Positions 11,801 through 24,020 of a stretch of DNA of 64,000 nt are shown here, piece by piece; position 1 is the first letter of the stretch; each line of letters begins with the position of its first letter. The stretch spans positions 14,986,364 to 15,050,363 of the forward strand of contig NC_056762.1 in NCBI RefSeq assembly GCF_018687715.1. The letters are read 5' to 3'. Both the position numbers and the translations under genes were made by a program. Under the pieces are notes generated by a model that saw only the letters and a list, made by a program, of their open reading frames with translations, had not been told where the DNA came from and did not search any database. The stretch is from Carya illinoinensis (lineage: Eukaryota; Streptophyta; Magnoliopsida; Fagales; Juglandaceae).

Positions 11801-12266
11801 GCAACAAAGTAAGCAAGGTATGTACCATTTTCCTTTTTCATGCAATTTTTGATGGGCTTACTTTTGAACTAACAAATATTCCTTCACCCTTGGAGATTGA
11901 GAAGGTAAAATGTTGTACAAAGAGATGCTAGGGTGTAATTTCATAAGGCATTCCAGGCAAAAAAGCTGAGAAAGAAGGGGAGAGGAAGAGAAGTCGATGG
12001 TAGGCAACGATGGTGAGATCAAGAATGCCTTAGCAAAAATGATCAAGGATAGAGCAGCAACCGTGGAAGAGTAGAGAAATGATGCGTTGAAGGCAGAATG
12101 TGAAAGATCAGCAGCATTTGAACTAAAGAAGAAAAAGTTCAAAGCAAAGATGATGAGGCTAGAATATTTTTGTAATATTCAACTCAGAATTTTTGAGGAA
12201 TCGAGGTCTCATTCCATAGGTACATCTACATCTCCATTGACACCTTATGGAGGTGTATAACTAGTT
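8807..12266. mobile_element. PIF/Harbinger-like element, left part
   Basis: The terminus-like start GAGCATTGGCAATGG at 8807 follows TTA (8804-8806), the three-base target type used by PIF/Harbinger. Inside are a CT-rich leader (about 8930-9400) and the degenerate Myb/SANT-type second ORF at 11386-12260. No DDE transposase is recognisable, so it is non-autonomous or deleted. The right end would lie beyond the copia insertion, after 29325; the sequence near 30090-30130 is only weakly similar to the left end. The stretch 9430-11380 has no convincing gene. It contains repeated GATATCCCAATTATAT motifs at about 9975-10460 and a 67-codon ORF (10836-11039) I cannot identify. Confidence 0.5.
11386..12260 (+). 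pseudogene. Myb/SANT-like, NAM-associated ORF of a Harbinger-type element, decayed
   Basis: The start reads M-D-T-H-F-D-D-D-P-F-F. A SANT-like region follows in another frame at 11555-11750 (D-N-L-L-I-L-T-C-L-N-I-S-V-D-A-I, then W-E-R-I-T-T-F-Y-H-E-Y and M-N-Q-W-S-M-I-Q-K). After a TGA comes T-N-K-F-C and Q-V-E-S-L. A charged helical C-terminus lies at about 11996-12260 and ends with P-Y-G-G-V before TAA 12258-12260. This order matches the proteins often annotated as glutathione S-transferase T3-like or L10-interacting, which derive from ORF1 of PIF/Harbinger elements. Frameshifts near 11560 and 11900-12000 and several stops make it a pseudogene. The copia LTR begins six bases after the final stop codon. 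Confidence 0.75.
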
Positions 12267-13487
12267 TGTTGAACCCAAAGTTTCAATATTTGTGTAATTA
12301 TATATCTACACATAGATTTTGATGATAACAAATGAATTCAAAGAATAAAGAAGTCTCAAACTCAAGTTGTCTACATAATGGAGTCTAACACATCAAAAAA
12401 ACAAGTATAAGTAAGAAGGGAACAAGTTCACATTAAAGTCATAGAATAATATTGTAAATCCCTTAAAAATTCAAAATTAGGATTAAGACTCAAAATTAAT
12501 ATTTTATCATAAAGCATTAAAATACATTTTCCACATTTGTATGAATATTTTGAAAATTAAATTTGAAAATTTTGAAAGATGATTGATTGTCATCTTTTAC
12601 ATGTGCATGCCTTGATTAAAGATTTAAACTTTGAAAATATTAAAAATAATTGATTGTCGCATTTCACATGTGCATATTTTATTTGAATATTTTTAAAAGT
12701 GACTGATACTTTTTTTGACTTATGCAAAAAGTAGATATTTTTGTTTGAAATATTTGAAATTTTTGAAAAATGAATGATGTTGTTTTTGACAATTGAAAAA
12801 AAAGAATCTTTTATTTGAATTTTTTTAAAAAAGTGAAAGATGTTATCTTTGACATGAGAATCTTTTTAAATTTGAATATGAAATCTCATATGCCTATAAA
12901 TAGATCATTTGAGAGCTTCACATTTACAACACCAAGAGCATACAACATTCATTCAAAACTTTCATCCTCTCTTTTCTAAACAATGAGCCTTAATTCTTTT
13001 TCATTTTGAGAGATATAATTTGCGCTGTATTGTTCTTATTTCACTCATTGAGGAGTATTTTCTAATAACCTACCCACTATCAACTCTTGTATCAGTAAAA
13101 GGGTGTGTATAACCCTTGTGTGTGTAGAAAGTGTTCTACATAGGGAATAGTTGAATCACCACGTGTAAGGTGATTGCAAGTGTAGAGGGTATTTTATATG
13201 GATCCTTTGTAGCGGTATTGTTCAAAGGTGTAATAGATTTCTATCTCTACCTGAAGGAGGTTGAATAGTGAATTTGAGAATTCTCGAGGGGTAGCTTGAG
13301 GCGATGACGTAGGCAGTGGAGCCGAATCTCATTAACATACTGAGTTTGCTTCTCTCTTACCCTTACTCTTTATATTTATTGTTTTTTCATATTTTTTTAT
13401 ATTTTATATTGTATATTTGATTTATAATTGTTATTTTTTTAATACAACTCAATTCACCCTCCTCTTGTGTTAGTTATCTGGACAACA
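12267..13487 (+). repeat. Copia-1 5' LTR
   Basis: It begins TGTTGAACCCAAAG and ends CTGGACAACA, and aligns with 28032-29325 over its whole length with scattered substitutions. CCTATAAATAGATC at about 12891 is a good TATA box with a likely start some 30 bases downstream. It is shorter than the 3' LTR, mainly because that LTR has an internal tandem duplication. Confidence 0.93.
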
Positions 13488-13489
13488 AT

Positions 13490-13501
13490 TGGTATCAGAA
13501 C
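13490..13501 (+). other. Copia-1 primer-binding site
   Basis: TGGTATCAGAAC lies two bases after the 5' LTR and complements the 3' end of initiator-Met tRNA, whose usual site is TGGTATCAGAGC, with one mismatch. Confidence 0.85.
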
Positions 13502-13720
13502 TAGTTGACATGTACTGTTCATACAGACATATCACTCATAGGAACTCTCGCTTGTGACTATGTCACCGAACAATTGTACCTCCGACCATGAGTGACAGCG
13601 CACCGGTAGAGACTGTGGCCAGCTAGTCTGGTAGGTACAATTGTTAGGTGACATAGGTGCTGCCTATGTCACCGCTAAGAGCTCTATTATAAAATTAACG
13701 ATCTTTTGAGTTAAGATCTT

Positions 13721-15359
13721 ATGGCTAATATTGCAGATTTATTTGGTGAAAGTCAATCTAGCAGTCGACCTCCATTTTTTTGTGGAGATAATTACTCATT
13801 CTGGAAAGTTAGAATGAGAATATTCCTTCAGGATCAAGGTCGAAAAATCTGGAAATACATTGTAAATGAATATTATATTCCAACAAAAGTGGTTGATGGA
13901 GTAAAGGTCAAAAAGGAAGAAGAAGAGTTTGATCGTGAACACGATAGACTTTATACTTTGAATTCAACTATTATGAATTTATTATTTAATGCTCTTAATG
14001 GAAATGAGTTTAATAGAATAATAACTTGTGCTACGGCAAAAGAAATTTGGGATAACTTGAAAGTTACTTATGAAAGAACTTTGCAAATCAAGGAATCAAA
14101 AATTTATATTCTTACTCATGAATATGAAATGTTTAAAATGAATGATGATGAATCTATTTTTAGTATGAACACTCATTTTACTAATATCATAAACAGCTTG
14201 ACAACTCTTGGCAAAATTTATTCCAATGTGGAGATAGTAAGAAAAATTTTCAACTCTCTATCAAAACGTTGGGAATCAAAAGTGACAGCGATTCTTGAAA
14301 CTAGAGATCTCAAGAAGCTCGAAATGAATGAAATGAAGTCATTGGGTCACTTATTACTCATGAGTACACATTAAAAAGAGGAGAAGAAGAAGAAAAACCA
14401 AAGAAGAGCTTGGTAGTTAAAGTTGTTTCTCATGAAAGTGAAAGTGATGAAAATAAAGAAAATAAAGACAAAGATGAAAAAGTTACGATAATAACAAGAA
14501 GAATTCAGAGGTTCTTAAAAAAAAATAAAACTCATCTGAGGAAATTTTTCAAAAAGTTTTTCAAGAAAAATTCAGGTAAAAATGACACTTTAATTTGTTA
14601 TAAATGCAATAAGACTGGTCATATCAAGCCAGATTGTCCTCTGCTAAAGAAAGATTGAAATAAGGGCAAGAAAACAATGAAAGCTATATGGGATGATGAT
14701 TTAAGTAGTTTAGATAGTGAAACAAGCAATGGAGAATCAACAAATCTTTGTCTTATGGCTAAAGATGACATTGAGGTAACAAATCCTGATAGTATTGAAA
14801 ATACTTCATATGAAAAATTGTAAAATATTTTAGAAGAGGTATATGAGGAATTTGAAAAATTGGGTATCAAGTATACTGCTTTGAAAAAGAAAAATTCTTC
14901 TTTAACAAACGAAATTGATATTTTAAGAAAAGAAAGTATCATTTTGAAAAATGAAAATCTTAAGTTGAATAAGAAGAAAACCGATTTAGAAAATATTGTT
15001 AAAAACTTTACGAATGGAAAAAGAAATTTTGAAAAACTTTTTGGTAGTCAAAGATATGTCTTTGACAAGACAGACTTGGGATATATGCCAAAACAAAAAC
15101 ACAAACCTTATAAAAATTTCTTTGATAATCCTTCTACATCAAAGATCAATATTCAAAATTCTTTTCATAAAAATAATTTTGTCAAAAATAAATATAATTA
15201 TAATCATTCAAGTTCTTCATATATATCACATGCCATTTGCAATTTTTATAATAGAAATGGTCATATTATCATACTTGTCCTATTAGAATAAATCATACAA
15301 TGACTGTTAGGACCATATGGGTACCTAAAAATCTTGTTTCTTCTAATACTAATAAATAA
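13721..15359 (+). pseudogene. Copia-1 gag, decayed
   Basis: The protein starts M-A-N-I-A-D-L-F-G and has the UBN2/DUF4219 capsid-type domain in the first 210 codons (N-Y-S-F-W-K-V-R-M, then A-K-E-I-W-D-N-L-K-V-T-Y-E). A frameshift near 14340-14375 breaks it. A first CCHC knuckle follows at about 14599-14640 (C-Y-K-C ... H ... C). TGA 14656-14658 and TAA 14821-14823 interrupt the frame. A coiled-coil stretch runs at 14860-15010 and a damaged second knuckle (C-x-x-Y-N-R-N-G-H) with a frameshift at about 15240-15290. W-V-P-K appears near 15320 and W-V-P-R near 15380. The product would be the nucleocapsid protein that packages element RNA. Confidence 0.88.
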
Positions 15360-15419
15360 ATGACCCAAAGAATTTGGGTACCAAGAAAAATCATTTTAAT
15401 TGTTTTTATACGTATGCAC

Positions 15420-16534
15420 GAAGTCATTCACAAGTAAAAATAAATGATTTTTAGATAGTGGATGTTCAAAACATATGACGGGAGACAAGACTAAGTTCTT
15501 TAATCTTAGATATAAAGAAGAAGGACACGTGACATTTGGAGACAACTCAAAAGAGAAGATCGTGGGAATAAGTAAAATTGGTAATGAATCTTCTCTCATA
15601 ATTGAAGATGTTCTACTTGTTGAAGGTCTAAAACATAACATTTTGAGCATAAGTCAATTACATGATAAAGGATTTACAGTTACTTTCAAAATAGATAAGT
15701 GCATTACTTTGAATGATCATGAATGTAATATTTGTTTTATTACTTTTAGAAACAACATGTTTATACAATCGATTTTGAAGAAATTACCTCGCAGTATGCT
15801 ATTTGCTTTTCAGTTCAAAATGAAACTAGTTGGCTATGGCATAGAAGATTAGATCATGCCAACATAGAATTTATTTCTAAACTTTCAAAAAATGATCTTG
15901 TGAGAGGTTTACTAAAAAAAAAATTCTTAAAGACAAAATTTGTGATATATGCCAATTTGGTAAACAAACAAAAACTTCTTGAAAAATCAAGAAACATATT
16001 TCCACTACTAAATCATTGCAACTGATACACATGGATCTTTTTGGACCAAATAGAGTTGCAAGTCTAGGAGGAAAATATTATGCATTTGTTATTGTTGATG
16101 ATTTCTCTAGATATACTTGGGTCATCTTTCTTGCTCATAAAGATGAGGCACATAATAGATTTATCAAGCTATGCAAGAGAATTCAAAATGAAAAGGGCTA
16201 TTCTATTTCAAGTATCTGAAGTGATAGGGAAAAAGAGTTGGTTAATAAAAATATTGAAACATTTTGTGATGAAAATGGTTTTGTGCATAATTTTTCTGCT
16301 CCTCGAACTCCTCAACAAAATGGGATAGTAGAAAAGAAAAATAGATCTCTTCAAGAGATGGTAAGAACAATACTCAATAAGAACAACTTGTCTAGTTCTT
16401 TTTGGGCCGAAGCGGTAAGTACTGCATGTTATGTTATAAATAGAGTTATACTAATATCTAAGTTAGATAAAACCCCCTATGAGCTTTGGAATGAGAAAAA
16501 GCCCAACATTGGTTACTTTCATGTATTTGGATGA
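15420..16534 (+). pseudogene. Copia-1 protease and integrase, decayed
   Basis: The aspartic protease motif D-S-G-C-S-K-H-M has its catalytic Asp codon at 15454-15456, just after a TGA that replaces the usual Trp codon. The GAG-pre-integrase motif (W-H-R-R-L-D-H-A-N) is at about 15836-15870 after a frameshift. The integrase core runs 16016-16534: first Asp in H-M-D-L-F-G-P, a damaged second Asp region after the TGA at 16217, and the Glu in Q-Q-N-G-I-V-E-K-K-N. The frame ends at F-H-V-F-G followed by TGA at 16532. Homologues continue here for roughly 250 codons before RT, and these are missing. Confidence 0.88.
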
Positions 16535-16988
16535 AACAAGAAAGATGAGTCTGGAGTCATTACTAGAAATAAGACTCGACTTGTTGCCCAATGTTTTGAT
16601 CAAAAAGAAGGAATCGATTATGATGAGACATATACACTAGTCGCAAGATTATAAACTATTCGAATACTACTTGCATATGCTTGTTATAAAAATTTCAAAC
16701 TTTTTCAAATGGATGTTAAAAGTGCTTTCTTAAATGGTTTTATAAATGAAGAGGTGTATGTTGAGCAACCTCCAGGTTTTGAAAACTATATTTCTTCAAA
16801 TCATGTTTTCAAACTCACAAAAACACTATATAGACTCAAATAAGTTCCTAGAGCTTGGTACGGGAGACTCAATGGTTTCTTGATTGAAAAAAGTTTTTCA
16901 AGAGGAAAAATTGATACAAGTCTTTTCATTAAATATGAAAATGATGATATTTTTTTTATTCATATTTATGTTGATGATATAATATTTG

Positions 16989-16993
16989 GTGCT
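16989..16993. repeat. Target-site duplication of the gypsy insertion, GTGCT
   Basis: GTGCT at 16989-16993 is repeated exactly at 26062-26066. Removing the gypsy element and one copy restores the copia RT reading frame across the junction. Confidence 0.95.
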
Positions 16994-18942
16994 TGTGACG
17001 CCCCCAAATCCCCACGCACGGACACAGGAAAATCGAGACGTTTGGATGATGACATCACGGGTCACCACCCTATCGACATGTGCCAAGTGTGTATAAAATC
17101 AACGAATGTGCACGAGAAATATGCAGGGAAAAGCAAAGTCAATAACTAAGTACCAGAATTTTTCTTAGTTTAATACCAAGCGGTTCAAAACATAAATAAT
17201 AGAACATTACATAGCACAAATATTATTTTTAAACCAAACAACAAAACTTAAACTTTAACTTCAGCACCCCGGCGGAGCCGCATCCTCGGGCTTCGCCTCC
17301 TCCTCTTCCTCGAACTTTGCACCAAAATCTACGGTACCAAAAATGGTGCTGCAAGTAAGTAAAATCCAAATACCAATAGATAAAAACATATACAACACAA
17401 ACAATATGCATGAAAGGATGCCAATGCTCAAAACCCATAAAATCATATTTTTTCCACACACGCCAAAAATTCCATTTGGCCCAAAAACATATCCTTCCCA
17501 AATATCACGCCAAAAGTCCCATTTGGCCCTTATCCAACTCGAACTATTAACCAATTAATCCGTATGCACCATGACCTCCCCTAGGAGTCATCCGCACACC
17601 CTGATTCCAGTGCCACACTGCAGGTAACGACCACACGTGTGACACATAAACGAGCGATGCCCAGTTTCGCACCCCGCATATGGTGCGATGCCCAGTTCCG
17701 CGCCCGGAGCGATCGTAGCCAAGCATCCCCTAGCCCCCACTCCCGTCGCCGTCCAGGGACAACTCAGGGGACGTCACTCAGTATATTACGCTCCCGAGTG
17801 ACCAAATGAGCTCCACCGGGATAATAACTCATCCCAGCTTGGGCTCGTGAGACACACGCACCCGAAAATCCACTTACGCCAATAAAACAGGATTTTCTCA
17901 AATTAAATAAAACGCACGTGCATGCACCATGTAAATACAAATTCAATACACAAAACAACCAACCAACCATAAATCAATAAATCAAGCAACTCCGTCCTCC
18001 ATCCATCCGACCCCCGTACTCCTCGGACTCAATTCGGAATCAGCCAACCAACAGCAAATATTTATTGAATGAGAAAAATATATTTAAATCTAAAATTAAG
18101 ATTTGAAAAATACTTACAGCGCTATATGGTATTTTTTGAAAGCTTGCGGCGTTGCAAGCGGGTGAAAAAAAGTAATGTAACAGTGAAATTTCACTATGAT
18201 CGTGGGTTGTAAAATTTTCACTTTTGAACGGGGACAAACCAAATCTCGGGATTGATAGGAAATGGTCTAGGGATATTTATGAAGCTAAGGGAAGTGGAGT
18301 TTGGCTGTGAGTGGCGGCGAAAATGGTGGTTGAAGGGCTGAAATACCCAAATCAGAAACTAGCTCGTGGGAGCTGTTCCGGCGACGGAATGAGGCCGGAA
18401 ATGGGTGGGTTAGGACGTCAAGGAGTCGATGATGAAGTGGTGAAGAGGTGGTGGCCGAAGGTGGAACGAAGGCGGCAAATCGGAGCAAAAGTCGTTCGGC
18501 TTGGATGTGGTTTTTCGGCTAAACGACGGCATGGTTGGGGATGAAAGTTGGTGGGGTGGTTCATCGGAGGGAGGGGAAGAGATTGGTGGTGGTGGTGTGA
18601 TGCACGGTGGCCGGCGGCGGTAGGTCTGGGCAGCTGGACGAAACGGTGTGAGGGAGAGGAGAGAGAGAGAGTGCGCTAGAGAGAACCGGGGAGGGAGAGA
18701 GAAAGAAAGAGAAAAAGAAAAGATGAGGGAAAAGAAATGAGGTCCAGTCCTCACTCCAGAAACCGAAATAGATCTGCCGAAAATGAGATTAAAAACTGTA
18801 AAACGACTAAATAAATTAAACATGATATCAAATAAATTAAAAACCAATTTAAAACACAATAATTTAAAATAAATAAATCAATATATTAATTAAATTAAAA
18901 ACTACCCTTCAGTGAAAATACACGTAAAAGCGGGTCATCACA
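16994..18942 (-). repeat. Gypsy 3' LTR (left copy)
   Basis: It is bounded by TGTGACGCCC at 16994 and TCATCACA ending at 18942, and homologous throughout to 24021-26061. Several ORFs inside (17229-18859) follow LTR sequence and purine-rich tracts and are not genes. A GA-rich block at about 18640-18730 marks the likely leader region on the minus strand. Confidence 0.93.
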
Positions 18943-18954
18943 TCCTCCCGCCTT
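18943..18954 (-). other. Gypsy polypurine tract
   Basis: On the minus strand AAGGCGGGAGGA directly precedes the 3' LTR and would prime second-strand synthesis. Confidence 0.85.
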
Positions 18955-19062
18955 AAAAAATAAATTTCGTCCTCGAAATTTGCAAGATCAAACACCAACT
19001 TAAAACAAGCCACATAATATCACATAAACCACCTGTGACCAAGATTAAGAAAAGTACCATCA

Positions 19063-22001
19063 TTACTCAGACAAGTATGGGTATTGCTTCCTCATATCCG
19101 CTACTCGCTCATAAGAGAAATCTTGAGCTAACGGATCTCCTCATGCCACCTTAACCAAAGGTATCGTCTTGGATCTCAACTGTTGCTCCTTCCAATCCAT
19201 GATCTGCGATGGAACAACCTCATAAGTAAGGTCCGGTTGCAACTGAATACTCTTTGGGTCGACGAAGCGTGGCTCTTGTTGTCCAAAGCTCTTCTTCAAG
19301 GACGATACGTGGAAGACATCATGAATATCTCCAAAATACTCTGGCAAAGCAACTCTATAGGCGACGGACCCTACCTTCTCCAGAATCTGAAAAAGGCCGA
19401 CATACCTCGGATCCAGTTTCCTCTTTTTACCAAAACGCTTAACTCCTCTCATAGGAGAGACTTTGAGATAAACTCAATCACCTTCTTCAAAAGATAACTC
19501 TCTCCTCCTGGTATCAGCGTAGCTTTTTTGGCGACTCTGAGCTGCCGCCATTTTATCCCTGATGATCCGAACTTGGCTTTGCATCTCTTGAATTATTTCG
19601 GGTCCAATTATCCTACTCTCCCCGACTTCATCCCAACACAGAGGCGATCTGCACTTCCTCCCATGAAGAGCTTCATAGGGAGCCATCTGAATGGTCGCAT
19701 AGAAGCTATTATTATATGCAAACTCTATGAGCGGCAAATGGTTTTCCCAACTCCCTTGAAATTCCATGACACATGCTCGCAACATGTCTTCAAGGGTCTG
19801 AATGGTGCGCTCTGATTGGCCGTCTGTTTGCGAGTGATATGCAGTACTGAACTTCAACTTAGTACCCAATGCTGCCTGTAAACTCTTCCAGAACTGAGAC
19901 GTGCACCTTGGGTCTCGATCCGACACTATACTCTTCGGTATGCCGTGCAGCCGCACTATCTCTTTCACGTACAAGTGTGTCAACTTACCTAAGGAATCGG
20001 TGTTATTAACAGGCAAGAAATGAGCACTCTTCGTTAACCGGTCAACAATCACCCAAATAGAATTTTTTCCACTAGGCGTCCTCGGCAAGCCCACTACAAA
20101 GTCTATCGTGATGTCATCCCACTTCCACTCAGGAATAGGGAGGGGTTGGAGCATACCTGCGGGTCTTTGATGCTCGGCCTTGACTTGACGGCATGTGTGG
20201 CATTTTTCAATATACAAGGCAATATCCTTCTTCATTCCATCCCACCAATAATTTTTCTTCAAGTCCCGGTACATCTTTGTACTGCTGGGATGAACTGAAC
20301 AAGAGGCCACATGAGCTTCTGCCATGATCCACTCCTTGAATTCTGAATCTTTGGGGACCACCCTACAATCTCGGAACCGAAGAATTCAATCTTTATCCAT
20401 TCTATAGTGCAACGGCCCTCGAGACTTTCTGACTCTTTTTCTGATATCTAGCAACTTCGGATCCTTCCTTTGAAGAGTCTTCAATTCTTCAAAATCAGTT
20501 ACCCGAATCTCAAGAACTGAAGATAAAATCTCTTCTTACTGTGAACTTTCAATAAGGAGTCTTCTCATCCCACAAAGCAAAGAATCCAATACTGACGGCT
20601 CGGCTTCATCTTCCAAGTGCGATTTTTGGCTCAAAGCATCAGCAACTATATTTGCCTTCCCCGGACGATACTTAATCTCGCACTGGTAGTCACTGATTAA
20701 CTCCAGCCATCGTCTCTACCTCATGTTCAGATTCTTTTGGGAAAAAAAGTGCTTCAAGCTCTTGGGATCAGTGTATACTTCGCAAGCTTCCCCATACAAA
20801 AAGTGTTGCTAGATCTTGAGAGCAAAAACAATCGTAGCCAATTCCAAATCGTGCGTCGGATAATTCTTCTCATGGTCCTTTAGCTGACGAGATGCATAAG
20901 CAACAATCGTCCTTCCTACATAAGGACACAACCCAAACCGAATTTAGACACATCGCTGAAGACTACGAATGGCTTATGCGGTTCTGGAAGCGCTAACACT
21001 GGTGCCGTCGTCAACCTGTTCTTCAATTCTTGGAAGCTTCTCTCACACTTATCTGACCAAAAAAATTCTGTATTCTTCCGAGTCAAAGCTGTGAGAGGTC
21101 CGGATAGGCGAGCAAATCCCTCCACAAATCTTCGGTAATATCCGGCAAGTCCCAAGAAACTCTGGATCTTGCGCACCGTAATCGGACCCTGCCATGACAA
21201 AATGGCTTCCACCTTACTAGGAGCAACAGCCACTCCGTCTCGGAAAATCACATGCCCAAGAAATCTGACTTCCTCCAACCAGAATTCACACTTGCTGAGC
21301 TTAGCATACAACTGGTGTTCTCTCAATTTCCCAAGAACTAGACGAAGATGATACACATGCTCTTCAACATCTCGGGAATAACTCAGAAATATCATCAATG
21401 AATACTACCACAAAGGAATCCAGATAAGGTCGAAATACTTGATTCATTAAATCCATGAAAGCAGCAGGGGCATTGGCTAATCCAAACGGCATCACCTTAA
21501 ATTCATAATGCCCATATCTCGTCTGAAAGCAGTTTTGGGCACATCCTTATCCCTTATCCTCAACTGGTAGTATCCCGACCTCAAATCTATCTTCGAGAAC
21601 ACAGCTGCTCCTTGAAGCTGATCAAATAAATTATCGATCCGTGGGAGAGGATATTTATTCTTGATGGTCACCTTATTTAATTCCCGATAATCACTGCACA
21701 TACGGAGGGTTCCATCTTTCTTCTTAACAAACAGAACTGGCGCACCCCACAGCGAAGTACTAGGCTGAATGAACCCCTTATCTACCAGCTCTTGCAACTG
21801 AGTCTTCAACTCTTTTAATTCAGCCGGTGCCATGCGGTAAGGAGTTTTATGTACAGGAGCCGCTCCAGGTTCCAAGTCTATAACAAACTCCATTTTGCGA
21901 ACAGGAGGTAGTCTAGGCAAGTCATCCACAAACACATCCGGAAATTCTTCCACAATGGGAATGTCTACCAAAGACTTTTTCTCAGACGGCGTAGACACCA
22001 T
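19063..22001 (-). pseudogene. Gypsy RT, RNase H, integrase and chromodomain-like end, decayed
   Basis: RT starts near 21990 ([36 protein letters not shown]). A one-base loss near 21530 shifts the frame, and F-I-D-D at about 21390 is followed by a compensating gain. RNase H (20420-20960) has several stops. Integrase at 19474-20361 has an intact zinc region (H ... H ... C-H-T-C) and the D, D, E residues (T-I-D-F-V-V-G, V-S-D-R-D-P, D-G-Q-S-E-R-T). Y-L-K-V-S-P then leads to the C-terminal block (Y-E-V-V-P-S-Q-I-M-D), stopped by TGA 19141-19143 in place of the usual Trp. The same frame continues to TAA 19063-19065, with M-R-K-Q-Y-P-Y-L in the position of the chromodomain end. Confidence 0.92.
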
Positions 22002-22063
22002 CTGAACTAAGAAGGCTTTCGCTCCCCATGCAATCTCTCTTTTTGCTTGAATTGCCGATATAA

Positions 22064-22453
22064 TTACCGTTTTTCTTTTAGCTTACTTCCCGTGAATTCC
22101 AAACAATCACCATCTGGAAGCTGAAAGCTAATTACCCGACTTCTGCAATTAATACTCGCAGAATATCGGTATAGCCAATCCATTCCGAGGATGATATCAA
22201 AACCCAACAGCTTAAACACCACCAAATCAGCATCCAAGAGCCTTCCATCAAAATTTAATGGGCATCCCAAAGCAACCTTGGAACACGACACCATTTTACC
22301 ATTGGATAGAGCCACTACCAATGACTTCGGCAAAGGTTCCGTGACCAAATTACACATCCGAGCAAACGTAGCAGATATAAATGACTGCGAAACACCCGAA
22401 TCAAACAAAGTGCAAGAGTAAAACTCATATAAACAGACTCTCCCTAAACACAT
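22064..22453 (-). pseudogene. Gypsy aspartic protease region, partly intact
   Basis: Contains T-L-F-D-S-G-V-S-Q-S-F-I-S, the retropepsin active site with Asp-Ser-Gly kept (relatives usually have D-S-G-A-S-H-S-F), and D-I-I-L-G-M-D-W-L downstream, typical of plant Ty3 proteases. It is out of frame with both gag and RT, so the polyprotein cannot be made from this copy. Confidence 0.88.
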
Positions 22454-22499
22454 AAACCCATGAAATCCAAATACACAAAGAAATCAAAGCACAACAAAA

Positions 22500-23729
22500 A
22501 ATCAAATCCAACATTAAATTAAATTAAATTCATACCTGTAACTACTCCAACATCATGGGTCACTGGCGCCTCATCATCCACATCTCCGGGTGTGACAACA
22601 TAAACCCAGGCTTGCACTGCTTGTCTTGGATTTGTTCTCCACCGCGTCTACCTCCACGGCTTCCTTGAACTCTGACGGGGCACTCACGAGCAATATGTCC
22701 CACTTGGCCGCATCGGTAACACTAGGGTCCACCACTCATCCGACACTCGCCCTTATGAGCTCTATTACATACTCCACAAATTGGCATCCGTCCTCCCATA
22801 CGAACACCTGAGGACACTTGCGGTCGAGTTCCGATCCGCTGAATAAATTTTTGAGGCGAACCCGAGCTACTTCCTTCACCAGAAAACCTCCGCCTCTTAT
22901 GACTCAGACGGGAGCCCATACTCAGATTATTCTCTCGCTCCACAAGAGTGGCCACATCCACTAAGTCCTGAAAAGTGGATATCCGATGACTGACCACCAT
23001 ACGGCATATATCAGGGCGTAGTCCCTCCTGGAAACGCTCAGCTCGCATTTCTTCTATGGCTATGAGGTGGGGAGCAAATCGCCCAAATTCTATAAATCTT
23101 CGGGCGTACTATTCCACTGTCGTGCTCCTTTAGACCAAATTTGAGAACTCTCTTGCCTTTTGCTTCCTTACAAAAGCGGGAAAGAAGCGATCATTAAACT
23201 CTTTCTTGAAGCGCTGCCAGGTCACAGCGGCGAAAGATCCCAATTCTGATTCCAGCATTACTCTCTTGGTATCCCACCAATCAGAAGCGGTGCCTTGCAA
23301 GAGGTAGCTGGTGTAGAGTACTTGTTGCGCCTCGGTACAACCACACACCTCAAAAGTTCTTTCCAAGTCTTTGATCCACCTTCCAGCTTGAAGTGGATCC
23401 TCTTCTCCAGTGAAGTGTGGAGTTCTATGCACCAGAAAGCACTCATAGGTACATCCGACTTGCACCATGCTACTAGGCCCTCTTGGGTATAGCCAATGCC
23501 CTCTCTGATGTGGCCAAAGACCTCCTGGTTGTGGGCAAAACCCTCCTTGTTGTGGACAAAACCCTCCTTATTGTGGCCAAGGTCCTCCTTGTTGTGGCCA
23601 AGGCCCTGCCTGCTGTGGCCTAAAATTCTGCTGCATAAACTCCGTCATCTGCCGTATTACTTGGGCTATGGAGTCATCTCTTGATGTATCGTCCCGTGAC
23701 TCCTGAGTAGATTTCCTTGGTCTCACCAT
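22500..23729 (-). pseudogene. Gypsy gag with heptapeptide repeats and CCHC knuckle, decayed
   Basis: Gag starts at ATG 23729 (M-V-R-P-R-K-S-T-Q-E-S). A run of G-P-W-P-Q-Q-G-type repeats follows at 23500-23625 and is cut by a TAA at 23568. The capsid domain spans 23130-23468 (D-W-W-D-T-K, T-W-Q-R-F-K-K-E-F) and 23040 leftward (F-Q-E-G-L-R-P-D-I). The knuckle C-Y-R-C ... H ... C lies at about 22720-22680, with a TAG directly before it. The capsid frame is otherwise well kept. Confidence 0.88.
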
Positions 23730-24001
23730 TTTTCCTACCACAACACAACCTTTGACCCCCTTTAAGAAAACAACTAAAACCAACATAAAACTAAAAACCA
23801 AAACCAACACCACATAATGAGAAACAAAAAGAAACCAGCATGCAATAACATAACTAAATAAATAAAAACAAGCAAACAAGTTCAAACAAATAAAATAAAT
23901 ACAACAAATCAAATAGCAACTTTACTTAACACAATTTTTAAAACACAACTTTAAAAACATTCTGGTACTACCTATGGGACATTGTGGTTTTACCCAGAGC
24001 T

Positions 24002-24018
24002 GAACCGCTCTGATACCA
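24002..24018 (-). other. Gypsy primer-binding site
   Basis: On the minus strand TGGTATCAGAGCGGTTC follows the 5' LTR by two bases. This is the standard initiator-Met tRNA site. Confidence 0.92.
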
Positions 24019-24020
24019 CC

